Made by a program: the position numbers and the translations under genes. From positions 1-8,557 of the forward strand of contig JAUVHQ010000076.1 of assembly GCA_030593185.1 (NCBI GenBank): DNA of 8,557 bases. The letters run 5' to 3'. Of the stretch, positions 1 through 5,059 are shown piece by piece (the stretch's first letter is position 1; the number at the start of each line of letters is the position of its first letter). The notes beneath the pieces were generated by a model that searched no databases, had not been told where the DNA came from, and saw only the letters and a list, made by a program, of their open reading frames with translations. Source of the stretch: Bacteroidota bacterium. GTDB lineage: Bacteria > Bacteroidota > Bacteroidia > Bacteroidales > VadinHA17.

Positions 1-141
1 GAATGGAATGAATTGGTTGCCGGAAGTAAATTCCCGGGATTGAATCCCGATTGGGCTAATGTTGCTTCCGAAGGCTTTATCGGTCTTCAGGATCATGGTG
101 ATGATGTGTGGTACAGGAATATTAAGATCAAAGAATTATAA
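1..141 (+). CDS. C-terminal fragment of a DUF1080 / 3-keto-disaccharide hydrolase-like protein
   Basis: The window opens inside this gene. Frame 1 gives 46 residues and a TAA stop, with no start inside the window. The fragment ends GFIGLQDHGDDVWYRNIKIK-EL; the 'G-IGLQDHGD-VW-RNI-IK' ending is the hallmark last two beta strands of the DUF1080 concanavalin-like jelly roll. This family is now named 3-keto-disaccharide hydrolase, since some members cleave 3-keto-glycosides, and it is usually exported to the periplasm or cell surface in Bacteroidota. The stop is followed within 20 nt by a strong hairpin (160-195), and the next gene on the strand is a Tat-exported sugar isomerase-like protein, a common partner. 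The catalytic portion and signal peptide lie outside the window, so substrate cannot be judged. Family assignment is strong; enzymatic activity is inferred. Confidence 0.85.
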   Translation, partial: EWNELVAGSKFPGLNPDWANVASEGFIGLQDHGDDVWYRNIKIKEL

Positions 142-159
142 TTATTATTATGAATCTGC

Positions 160-195
160 AAAAAATGGAAAGGCTGATTGGTCTTTCCATTTTTT
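160..195 (+). terminator. Rho-independent terminator or attenuator between DUF1080 and TIM-barrel genes
   Basis: There is a perfect 13-bp stem: left arm 160-172 (AAAAAATGGAAAG), 10-nt loop 173-182, right arm 183-195 (CTTTCCATTTTTT). The right arm ends in six T, giving the U tract of an intrinsic terminator on the + strand; the A tract would do the same for the minus strand. It lies 18 nt after the DUF1080 stop and 16 nt before the next ATG. No TAnnTTTG promoter is visible between the hairpin and that ATG, so partial readthrough (attenuation) is as plausible as full termination. Confidence 0.8.
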
Positions 196-211
196 ATAAA
201 AATTTTTAAAT

Positions 212-1117
212 ATGGATCGTAAAAGAAGAGATTTTTTAAAAAAAACAGGTATTGGTGGAGCCGGATTAATGATTGCTCCTTCATTACTCAGAGCAAGCAT
301 GATTAATTCTGATATGTTCTTTAAGATATCAATAGCTGAATGGTCGTTGCATAAAATGCTTTTTGCTAAAGAGCTTACCAATCTTGAATTTCCTGAGTTT
401 TCAAAGAAGAACTTTGATATCCATGCTGTAGAGTATGTAAATATATTCTTCAAAGATGCCGGAAAGGAATATCTGACAGAACTCAAAAGCCGGACAGATG
501 ATCTGGGAGTGGAGAATGTTCTTATTATGGTTGATGCTGAAGGTAATCTTGGTGAGGCAGATGATGCTAAGCGTCAAGAGGCTGTTGAGAATCATTATAA
601 GTGGGTTGAAGCTGCCAAATTCCTGGGATGTCATTCCATTCGTGTTAATGCCCGTGGCCGTGGAACAAGGGAAGAAGTAGCTAAAGCCGCAGTGGATGGT
701 CTGAGAAAACTGACCGAATATGCTTCAAAGGATAATATAGGTGTGATAGTTGAAAATCATGGTGGATACTCATCTGACGGAAAATGGATGTCTAATGTTA
801 TTCGTAGGGTTGATAATCCTAATTGTGGAACACTTCCTGATTTTGGCAATTTCCGTATTAGTGAAGAGGAAGAATATGACCGTTATTTAGGAATGAAAGA
901 GCTGATGCCGTTTGCAAAAGGAGTAAGTGCAAAGTCTCATGAGTTTGATGATGATGGTAATGAAACAGAATCTGATTTTTACAAAATGCTGAAGATTGTT
1001 AAAGAAGCCGGTTATACCGGATATATCGGTGTTGAGTATGAAGGTGAAGAACTTAGTGAGGTTGAGGGCGTTATAGCTACTAAAAAGCTTCTGGAAAAAG
1101 TAGGGAGAAGTATGTAA
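212..1117 (+). CDS. Tat-exported sugar phosphate isomerase/epimerase-like protein (TIM barrel, AP-endonuclease-2 fold)
   Basis: This is a 301-residue protein. The N-terminus MDRKRRDFLKKTG followed by a hydrophobic stretch (about 14-27) is a twin-arginine (Tat) signal, with Arg5-Arg6 and the RRDFLK core; there is no lipobox Cys. The rest matches the xylose-isomerase-like TIM barrel seen in sugar phosphate isomerases/epimerases. Probable divalent-metal ligands, by family pattern, are Glu181 (VIVENHGG), Asp210 (LPDFGNF), His243 (KSHEF) and Glu275 (IGVEYEG). Bacteroidota often place exported members of this family next to DUF1080 proteins, in pathways that oxidise or epimerise sugars at C3, which is the arrangement here. 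The start is supported because it gives an intact Tat signal directly at the N-terminus. The upstream bases are A/T-rich with no Shine-Dalgarno motif. Family assignment is firm; substrate and exact reaction are unknown. Confidence 0.9.
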   Translation: MDRKRRDFLKKTGIGGAGLMIAPSLLRASMINSDMFFKISIAEWSLHKMLFAKELTNLEFPEFSKKNFDIHAVEYVNIFFKDAGKEYLTELKSRTDDLGVENVLIMVDAEGNLGEADDAKRQEAVENHYKWVEAAKFLGCHSIRVNARGRGTREEVAKAAVDGLRKLTEYASKDNIGVIVENHGGYSSDGKWMSNVIRRVDNPNCGTLPDFGNFRISEEEEYDRYLGMKELMPFAKGVSAKSHEFDDDGNETESDFYKMLKIVKEAGYTGYIGVEYEGEELSEVEGVIATKKLLEKVGRSM

Positions 1118-1123
1118 CCTCTG

Positions 1124-1151
1124 GAAGTTAGAAGGAAGAAGGCAGAAGGAA
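1124..1151 (+). repeat. Degenerate 7-bp tandem repeat (GAAGGNA), four units
   Basis: Four consecutive heptamers can be read: GAAGTTA, GAAGGAA, GAAGGCA, GAAGGAA. They begin six bases after the stop codon of the TIM-barrel gene. Low-copy degenerate short tandem repeats like this are common in gaps of environmental Bacteroidota genomes. The array directly abuts the possible insertion-sequence end starting at about 1152. No function is claimed. Confidence 0.6.
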
Positions 1152-1308
1152 GATGACCCGTCCTGAAAAATGTCTACTCAATACTTAGAAAAAATGTTAA
1201 AAGACAACAGGACAAGACAGTGTGTTAAGAATATTAGTCATTATAAATTTTATGCATCTCATGGGTAATTAGTCAAATTGCAATACGCCTGTATTTCAGC
1301 GAGTTATA
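1152..1308 (+). mobile_element. Possible insertion-sequence remnant with imperfect inverted ends and a 32-codon truncated ORF
   Basis: The left end, about 1152-1168 (TGACCCGTCCTGAAA), resembles the reverse complement of 1294-1308 (TATAACTCGCTGAAA), with roughly three quarters of the aligned bases identical if a small gap is allowed. Between them, directly after the left end, an ATG at 1170 opens a 32-residue reading frame (MSTQYLEKMLKDNRTRQCVK then NISHYKFYASHG) that stops at 1268. Its basic, helix-like composition would suit the start of a transposase DNA-binding domain, but it is too short to assign. No catalytic domain and no target duplication were identified. This is a reading from pattern only; it could be ordinary intergenic DNA. 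Confidence 0.3.
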
Positions 1309-1314
1309 TGTGTA

Positions 1315-1956
1315 TTACTTTAACGGATTACCCTCTTTGATGATATAAAAGAAGGCGGTAGTTAGTCTACCGCTTCTTTTTGAATATGTCCTGGGAGAAA
1401 TCTGTACCCACTCCGAATACTCTGAAAGTATATTGAGCATTGATTTTACTGTGAACTTATTTACATGTTCTCTGTTGGAATCCAACCATCCTCTTACCGG
1501 AACGGAAATAATCATTATGCCATTTTCTTCTAACAATTCCCAAAAACTATTTAATACAACAGAATAATCAGTTATATGTTCCAGAACTTGTATTGAGATA
1601 ATTGCATCAAATTTGGTTCTGTTAATTTCACTTAAATCTGTGAAATAATGAAAACAGTTTCCATTATCGTCTTTTTTCTTTAAGTATATATTCTCTGCAA
1701 ATTCTAAAACCTTTGTGCTGTGATCAAGTAAGTAAAAATTTTTCCCGGATAATTGTTGAGACAATAGTTTTACATTTCCACCCGTCCCACATCCAAAATC
1801 AAGAATATTTTTTTTATTTTCCAGAAGTGGTACTAACCTGAGAACAGATTTATCCTGACGAATTTTCCCGATTTCTGTTTCAGATAAATAGAGATTATCC
1901 CAGTATTCTTTCGTATTTGGGTTAAACCATTTTTTTATCTTTCCTGTTAGTTTCAT
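1315..1956 (-). CDS. Class I SAM-dependent methyltransferase (Methyltransf_11/12/23 type)
   Basis: This is a 213-residue cytoplasmic protein with a Rossmann-type methyltransferase core. Motif I, ILDFGCGTGG (51-60), binds SAM; the end of strand beta2 is YLLDHS (75-80), where the Asp would contact the ribose; FDAIISIQVLEHI (116-128) is the usual beta4 'VLEHI' motif; and ENGIMIISVPV (144-154) is the beta5 region. Nothing identifies the methyl acceptor; relatives modify small molecules, lipids or quinones. The chosen ATG at 1956 lies inside the end of rlmN, giving a 35-bp overlap in another reading frame. No alternative Met exists before motif I, so the overlapping start is likely real and suggests translational coupling with rlmN. 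The last codons contain a hairpin (1347-1380) that looks like a terminator. Family sure, substrate unknown. Confidence 0.85.
   Translation of the reverse strand: MKLTGKIKKWFNPNTKEYWDNLYLSETEIGKIRQDKSVLRLVPLLENKKNILDFGCGTGGNVKLLSQQLSGKNFYLLDHSTKVLEFAENIYLKKKDDNGNCFHYFTDLSEINRTKFDAIISIQVLEHITDYSVVLNSFWELLEENGIMIISVPVRGWLDSNREHVNKFTVKSMLNILSEYSEWVQISPRTYSKRSGRLTTAFFYIIKEGNPLK
1347..1381. terminator. Terminator-like hairpin for the convergent + strand transcript, embedded in the methyltransferase gene
   Basis: The GC-rich inner stem GCGGTAG (1355-1361) pairs with CTACCGC (1367-1373) around the loop TTAGT. After one bulged G (1354), the outer stem AAAAGAA (1347-1353) pairs with TTCTTTT (1374-1380), followed by one more T. 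On the + strand this is a stem with a T-rich trailing arm, suited to ending transcripts from the TIM-barrel gene. On the minus strand the trailing arm is TTCTTTT, and the hairpin falls about 10-20 codons before the methyltransferase stop, encoding KRSGRLTTAFFYI. Confidence 0.6.
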
Positions 1957-2977
1957 TTTTTATTAATTCTTTGGTTGACAATAATCCACATGCTGCGGCT
2001 ATATCCTGCCCGCGTGATTTTCGAATTGTTGTAAAAATCCTTTGTGATTTCAACTCATTTTGGAATTCTTCCATTTTCTCCGGGGTTTCTTCTTTTAGTT
2101 TCGATCCCGGAATAGAGTGGAACCTGATAAGGTTTACCCTGCATTTAATACCATTCAGCAAACGTGATAGTTCTCTTGCATGTCTGGGTGAGTTATTTAG
2201 TCCTTTGAAAACAATATATTCGATAGAGAATCTTCTCTGACCGCTCCAATCAATTTCTTTTATTTGGTCAAGGACTTTTTTAAATGGATTTTTATTTTCA
2301 ACAGACATGAGTTTTTGTCTTTCTTTTTCAAAAGGAGTGTGAAGACTCAACGCCAGGTGGCATTCACTTTTATCAAGAAACTCTTTCAGGGCAGGAAGTA
2401 TCCCGACAGTGGACAAAGTAATACGACGGGGGCTCATAGCGAAACCCCAATCCGATGTTAACAGGTCAAGGGCTTTCATTACTTCTTGCAGGTTATCAAG
2501 TGGTTCTCCCATACCCATTAAAACAATGTTACTGATAAGGTCCTTTTCAGGCAGGCTTTTAATCTGGTTTATTATTTGTCCTGTCGTAAGATTTCCCTGG
2601 AATCCCTGCTTACCTGTCATACAGAATTCACATCCATATTTACAACCTATCTGGGTGGAGACACAAATTGTATTCCTCTTTTCTTCAGGGATATAAGCCG
2701 TTTCGATAAATTTATTCTCACCTGCAGGAAACAGGTATTTCTTTGTTCCATCTGCTGAGGTCTGTTCATTAACCGGATTTTCTAAACCAATTTGATAATT
2801 CTCTTTAAGTGCACTTCGATTCTTTATCGACAGGTTAGTCATTTCATCTATATCACGAATGTCTTTGCAATACAACCAGTTGGCTATTTGTTTTCCGGTG
2901 TATTCCTTCATTCCGGCTTTTACAGCTATTTCTTTAAGTTCATCGACATTCTTACCAAACAAAGACTCCTTTTCCAT
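1922..2977 (-). CDS. rlmN: 23S rRNA (adenine2503-C2)/tRNA A37 methyltransferase RlmN
   Basis: This is a 351-residue radical-SAM enzyme that methylates C2 of A2503 in 23S rRNA and, in characterised homologues, A37 of some tRNAs. Visible landmarks are the N-terminal helical domain (1-90, KAGMKEYTGKQIANWLY), the 4Fe-4S motif Cys112-x3-Cys116-x2-Cys119 (GCKYGCEFC), the GMGEPL segment (155-160), and the two mechanistic cysteines Cys105 (TICVSTQ) and Cys330 (DIAAACG), equivalent to E. coli Cys118 and Cys355. The Met at 2977 is chosen because MEKESLFGKNVDEL is a typical family N-terminus. The frame stays open 67 codons further upstream to 3178, but that stretch is an intergenic repeat (see 3072-3190). 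The C-terminus runs about 20 residues beyond Cys330, and its final 35 bp overlap the methyltransferase start. Assignment is secure. Confidence 0.96.
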   Translation of the reverse strand: MEKESLFGKNVDELKEIAVKAGMKEYTGKQIANWLYCKDIRDIDEMTNLSIKNRSALKENYQIGLENPVNEQTSADGTKKYLFPAGENKFIETAYIPEEKRNTICVSTQIGCKYGCEFCMTGKQGFQGNLTTGQIINQIKSLPEKDLISNIVLMGMGEPLDNLQEVMKALDLLTSDWGFAMSPRRITLSTVGILPALKEFLDKSECHLALSLHTPFEKERQKLMSVENKNPFKKVLDQIKEIDWSGQRRFSIEYIVFKGLNNSPRHARELSRLLNGIKCRVNLIRFHSIPGSKLKEETPEKMEEFQNELKSQRIFTTIRKSRGQDIAAACGLLSTKELIKNETNRKDKKMV

Positions 2978-3071
2978 ATGGGCATTTTGTTTTAGTAAAT
3001 AAGGTGAGTTTGATATAAGTAATAGGCTTTTGTAATTAAATATAAGCTGTTTACAAGAAACGATATGCGAA

Positions 3072-3107
3072 TTCTTCGTGTTTTCTTTGTGTCTTCGAGA
3101 CTTCGTG
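3072..3107 (-). repeat. 9-bp-period intergenic repeat (CACGAAGACACAAAG family), copy A
   Basis: On the + strand the units are TTCTTCGTG, TTTTCTTTG, TGTCTTCGA and GACTTCGTG. On the minus strand this reads CACGAAGTCTCGAAGACACA and continues into CAAAG. It belongs to a widespread degenerate repeat type of environmental bacteria that is often mistranslated as 'TKSRRHKENTK'-like peptides; that peptide appears here in the frame leading into rlmN. A 6-bp stem (3105-3110 with 3122-3127) joins it to the spacer. Confidence 0.65.
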
Positions 3108-3159
3108 GCATTTATTTTTTTTGCCACCCCAGTACAGTCATTCTTCCTTACAGGGCAGG

Positions 3160-3190
3160 CTAAGACACTAAGACTCAAAGTTTCACTAAG
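3160..3190 (+). repeat. 9-bp-period intergenic repeat, copy B (opposite orientation to copy A)
   Basis: On the + strand the units are CACTAAGAC (3166-3174), TCAAAGTTT (3175-3183) and CACTAAG (3184-3190), preceded by GGCTAAGA. The minus strand reads CTTTGAGTCTTAGTGTCTTA, so it runs opposite to copy A, whose + strand reads CTTTGTGTCTTCGAGACTTC. The two copies can be read as arms of a long imperfect inverted repeat about 120 bp across. Confidence 0.5.
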
Positions 3191-3255
3191 TAAAAATTAA
3201 TTTTTTATTTATTTATATTTAATATATCGAACTCACGTTAATTAAGTAATTACAC

Positions 3256-3333
3256 ATGAAAAAATTATTCTGCGAAGATAATATTTTCAGAGTTATCCTC
3301 CGGTTGTTTTCTGTAGGTTTCCATTTAGTCTGA
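3256..3333 (+). CDS. Possible 25-residue small ORF (weak)
   Basis: ATG at 3256 opens MKKLFCEDNIFRVILRLFSV then GFHLV and stops with TGA at 3331-3333. It has a basic start (KK) and a hydrophobic C-terminal half, and its stop is two bases before a 14-bp inverted repeat. There is no Shine-Dalgarno motif, no matching TAnnTTTG promoter and no recognisable family. It is oriented against its neighbours. Frames of this length occur often by chance, so it is listed only as a candidate. Confidence 0.12.
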   Translation: MKKLFCEDNIFRVILRLFSVGFHLV

Positions 3334-3335
3334 CG

Positions 3336-3373
3336 TATTCATAAATATTATCATTTTTCAATATTTATGAATA
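3336..3373. repeat. 14-bp perfect inverted repeat just downstream of the metallophosphoesterase gene
   Basis: The left arm TATTCATAAATATT (3336-3349) is exactly complementary to the right arm AATATTTATGAATA (3360-3373), with a 10-nt loop. It lies 7 nt past the phosphoesterase stop (3381-3383), where a terminator would be expected for the minus-strand transcript. However, the stem is almost all A/T and no T run follows on either strand. It may be a weak terminator, an mRNA 3'-end stabiliser or a protein-binding palindrome. Confidence 0.55.
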
Positions 3374-3380
3374 GTACAGG

Positions 3381-4076
3381 TTAGATGATACCGGATCGTC
3401 CCATATGTTTTGGATAAAGATCAGGTACAGGATCGCTCTGAAATATCTCTTTAGTATCAATATTCATCATGGATAGTTTACCATGCCAACCTGCACCTGT
3501 GTCCATAAGCCATACTTCACATGCATGAACAGGCATATCAGATTCGTAATTAGTAGTTGGAGTATGGCCTAAATAAACCTCTTTAAAACGGGTAATTTGA
3601 CTTTCGTCATTAAGCATTTTTCTTTTTAAAGCAAGATTAACCAGTTCCCGGTTCCATAGAAAAACAGTTCTGTCCTGCTCACAGGGTTCTACAAAAGGTT
3701 TTATTCCACCATGCACAAAAAGTTTATTTTCATCTATATAGTATTCCTTAGCCTGGCTCAATAAACGGATGTGATCTGATGGAACATTCCGGGAATATGA
3801 TTCAATAGTAGCTACACCTCCCTGGGCAAGCCAGATTTCTGGAGCATAGCCCGTTTTTGCCCAGGTAAGTGCCCAGTCATCGTGATTCCCGATAATATAT
3901 ACCAGATTTTTCACCTTTAATAATTCATCTGTTGCTTCGTAAACTTCAGGCCATCCGTCACAAACGTCACCCAGGAAAATAAGCTGATCTGTTTCATGAT
4001 CAAATCCTGATTTCTGAAAACATTGTTTCAGGGCTTTATATGCTCCGTGGATATCTCCTAATACAAAAGTTCTCAT
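3381..4076 (-). CDS. Calcineurin-like metallophosphoesterase (PPP-type serine/threonine phosphatase / ApaH-like)
   Basis: This is a 231-residue cytoplasmic protein with the full phosphoprotein-phosphatase metal signature in order: GDIHG (7-11), GDVCDGW (36-42, the GDxxDRG position with Gly-Trp replacing Arg-Gly), GNHDD (63-67; GNHE is usual), VHGG (121-124) and GHTPT (170-174), then MDTGAGW (191-197). Asp8, His10, Asp37, Asn64, His122 and His171 are the likely binuclear metal ligands. Relatives include PrpA/PrpB phosphatases and diadenosine-tetraphosphate hydrolases; the replaced Arg in motif II means the substrate cannot be taken from either group. Mut7-C ends 90 bp upstream on the same strand, and the gap has no clear promoter, so the two may be co-transcribed. 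The start is supported because the conserved GDIHG lies just seven residues in. Confidence 0.88.
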   Translation of the reverse strand: MRTFVLGDIHGAYKALKQCFQKSGFDHETDQLIFLGDVCDGWPEVYEATDELLKVKNLVYIIGNHDDWALTWAKTGYAPEIWLAQGGVATIESYSRNVPSDHIRLLSQAKEYYIDENKLFVHGGIKPFVEPCEQDRTVFLWNRELVNLALKRKMLNDESQITRFKEVYLGHTPTTNYESDMPVHACEVWLMDTGAGWHGKLSMMNIDTKEIFQSDPVPDLYPKHMGRSGII

Positions 4077-4135
4077 CCGATATAGTCTGAAATATTCTAA
4101 AGGGACTTGTTATATTATTAAAGTATTGCAAGCCG

Positions 4136-4163
4136 CCCTACGCTCTATGCCCTAAGCTCCATG
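4136..4163 (-). repeat. Degenerate 7-bp tandem repeat (CYCYAYG), four units
   Basis: On the + strand the heptamers are CCCTACG, CTCTATG, CCCTAAG and CTCCATG. The array ends three bases before the stop codon of the Mut7-C gene (4167-4169), and a partial fifth unit (CTCTTAT) runs into the stop. The period matches the 1124-1151 array but the sequence differs. On the transcribed strand it reads CATGGAG-CTTAGGG-CATAGAG. Confidence 0.6.
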
Positions 4164-4166
4164 CTC

Positions 4167-4916
4167 TTATCCCACATCAGCAAGCTCAACAATGAGGTTC
4201 TGCATTCTTTCAAAATGAGATCCTTTCCAGTATATTTTGTCACATGATGAGCATTTAAAAAATTCATCAAAGTAAATTTTTGTTCTGGGTTTCAATTGGT
4301 GAATCACAGATTGTTTACTGGTCTTTTTAACTAAACCGTTACAAACTGTGCATCTGCGGAATGGCTTGAACTTTGAAAACAGATCAAAACGCCTGGCAGT
4401 TTCAGTAAATTGTTCCACGGGCTTTTGTGATCTGATCCAGTAACCATGGGTAACAACCTTATGTTTCAGAAGTCCTATATCACGTGTTAGTATGATCCTC
4501 TTTTCACGTATAGCTATTTCAACGATTTCGTTATCATCAAGCCGGTTTTCATATAAAGTATCAAATCCGGTCATACGTAAATATTTTGCAAGCTTACCCA
4601 GGTGAACATCGAGTATGAATGACGGAATACGTAAGGGTTTATTTCTGAGTCGTGTGACCCGTGATATATCCAGACTTTCAAAAACCGGATATACCGAGAT
4701 ATTGTCATCCGGCAGTATATGATAATTGAACGATACCGATTGCCCGTTTACAAGGATAAGATCAACTTCAGTGTGTGGGATACCTAATGATTCTATAGCA
4801 TCTTTGACGGATTGTTTTTGCTCATATTTAACCTGAAACCTGACCTTTTTTCTATTCTTTGGCAAAAAATCGTTTAATTCTTCATAAAATCTGAACCACA
4901 CTTTTTTTTCAGACAT
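4167..4916 (-). CDS. Ubiquitin-like / Mut7-C RNase domain protein with C-terminal zinc ribbon
   Basis: This is a 249-residue protein with three parts. Residues 1-80 form a beta-grasp ubiquitin-like domain (Mut7-C_ub), with LILVNGQSVSFNYHILPDDN typical of ThiS/MoaD-like folds; it lacks a free C-terminal Gly-Gly because it is fused. Residues 97-185 are the Mut7-C PIN-like nuclease domain: FILDVHLGKLAKYLRMTGFD (100-119), Asp127/Asp128, and IILTRDIGLL (141-150), with acidic residues Asp103 and Asp146 as probable metal ligands. The C-terminus has a zinc ribbon, Cys189-x2-Cys192 and Cys222-x2-Cys225. The name comes from the 3'-5' exonuclease MUT-7; bacterial members are predicted, not well characterised, RNases. 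A promoter-like TATCTTTG lies about 20 nt upstream of the start. Architecture is clear; the RNA target is unknown. Confidence 0.92.
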   Translation of the reverse strand: MSEKKVWFRFYEELNDFLPKNRKKVRFQVKYEQKQSVKDAIESLGIPHTEVDLILVNGQSVSFNYHILPDDNISVYPVFESLDISRVTRLRNKPLRIPSFILDVHLGKLAKYLRMTGFDTLYENRLDDNEIVEIAIREKRIILTRDIGLLKHKVVTHGYWIRSQKPVEQFTETARRFDLFSKFKPFRRCTVCNGLVKKTSKQSVIHQLKPRTKIYFDEFFKCSSCDKIYWKGSHFERMQNLIVELADVG

Positions 4917-4935
4917 ACGGCAATTTATCTGGTAG

Positions 4936-4943
4936 CAAAGATA
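4936..4943 (-). promoter_or_regulatory. Bacteroidota-type -7 promoter element (TATCTTTG) upstream of the Mut7-C gene
   Basis: The + strand reads CAAAGATA, which is TATCTTTG on the minus strand and an exact match to the Bacteroidota sigma-AB -7 consensus TAnnTTTG. It lies 19 nt before the ATG at 4916, implying a short 5' leader. No clear -33 TTTG is seen about 20 bp further upstream, so the call rests on the -7 match and position. Confidence 0.5.
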
Positions 4944-5059
4944 AAACAGTGATAACTTTATGCATTGGAGTTTTAAAGTTATTCGTTGATTAATAATAAG
5001 TTATATCATTCTTGTAATTATATTAAAGTCTAAAGTTTCTAGCTGCACATATTAATCTT

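Larger units (their letters stand above)
2978..3380. other. Repeat-bearing intergenic region between rlmN and the metallophosphoesterase
   Basis: This gap of about 400 bp holds two opposed copies of a 9-bp-period repeat (3072-3107 and 3166-3190), an AT-rich tract (3187-3240), a 25-codon possible ORF on the + strand (3256-3333) and a 14-bp perfect inverted repeat (3336-3373). The rlmN promoter should lie here, but I could not find a full TTTG/TAnnTTTG pair. The best partial match on the minus strand is TATATTTA around 3036-3043, without a properly spaced -33 element. Confidence 0.6.

Noticed and set aside
148..634. Minus-strand open frames opposite the TIM-barrel gene (148-486, 401-634)
   Set aside because: They lie antisense to a gene with clear family motifs and show no recognisable protein family or start signal.
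1971..2995. Several + strand open frames of 60-95 codons opposite rlmN
   Set aside because: They are antisense shadows of RlmN, whose cluster and catalytic cysteines are all in the minus frame.
3072..3190. CRISPR array
   Set aside because: The repeats are 9-bp degenerate tandem units without spacers of uniform length, and no cas genes are present.
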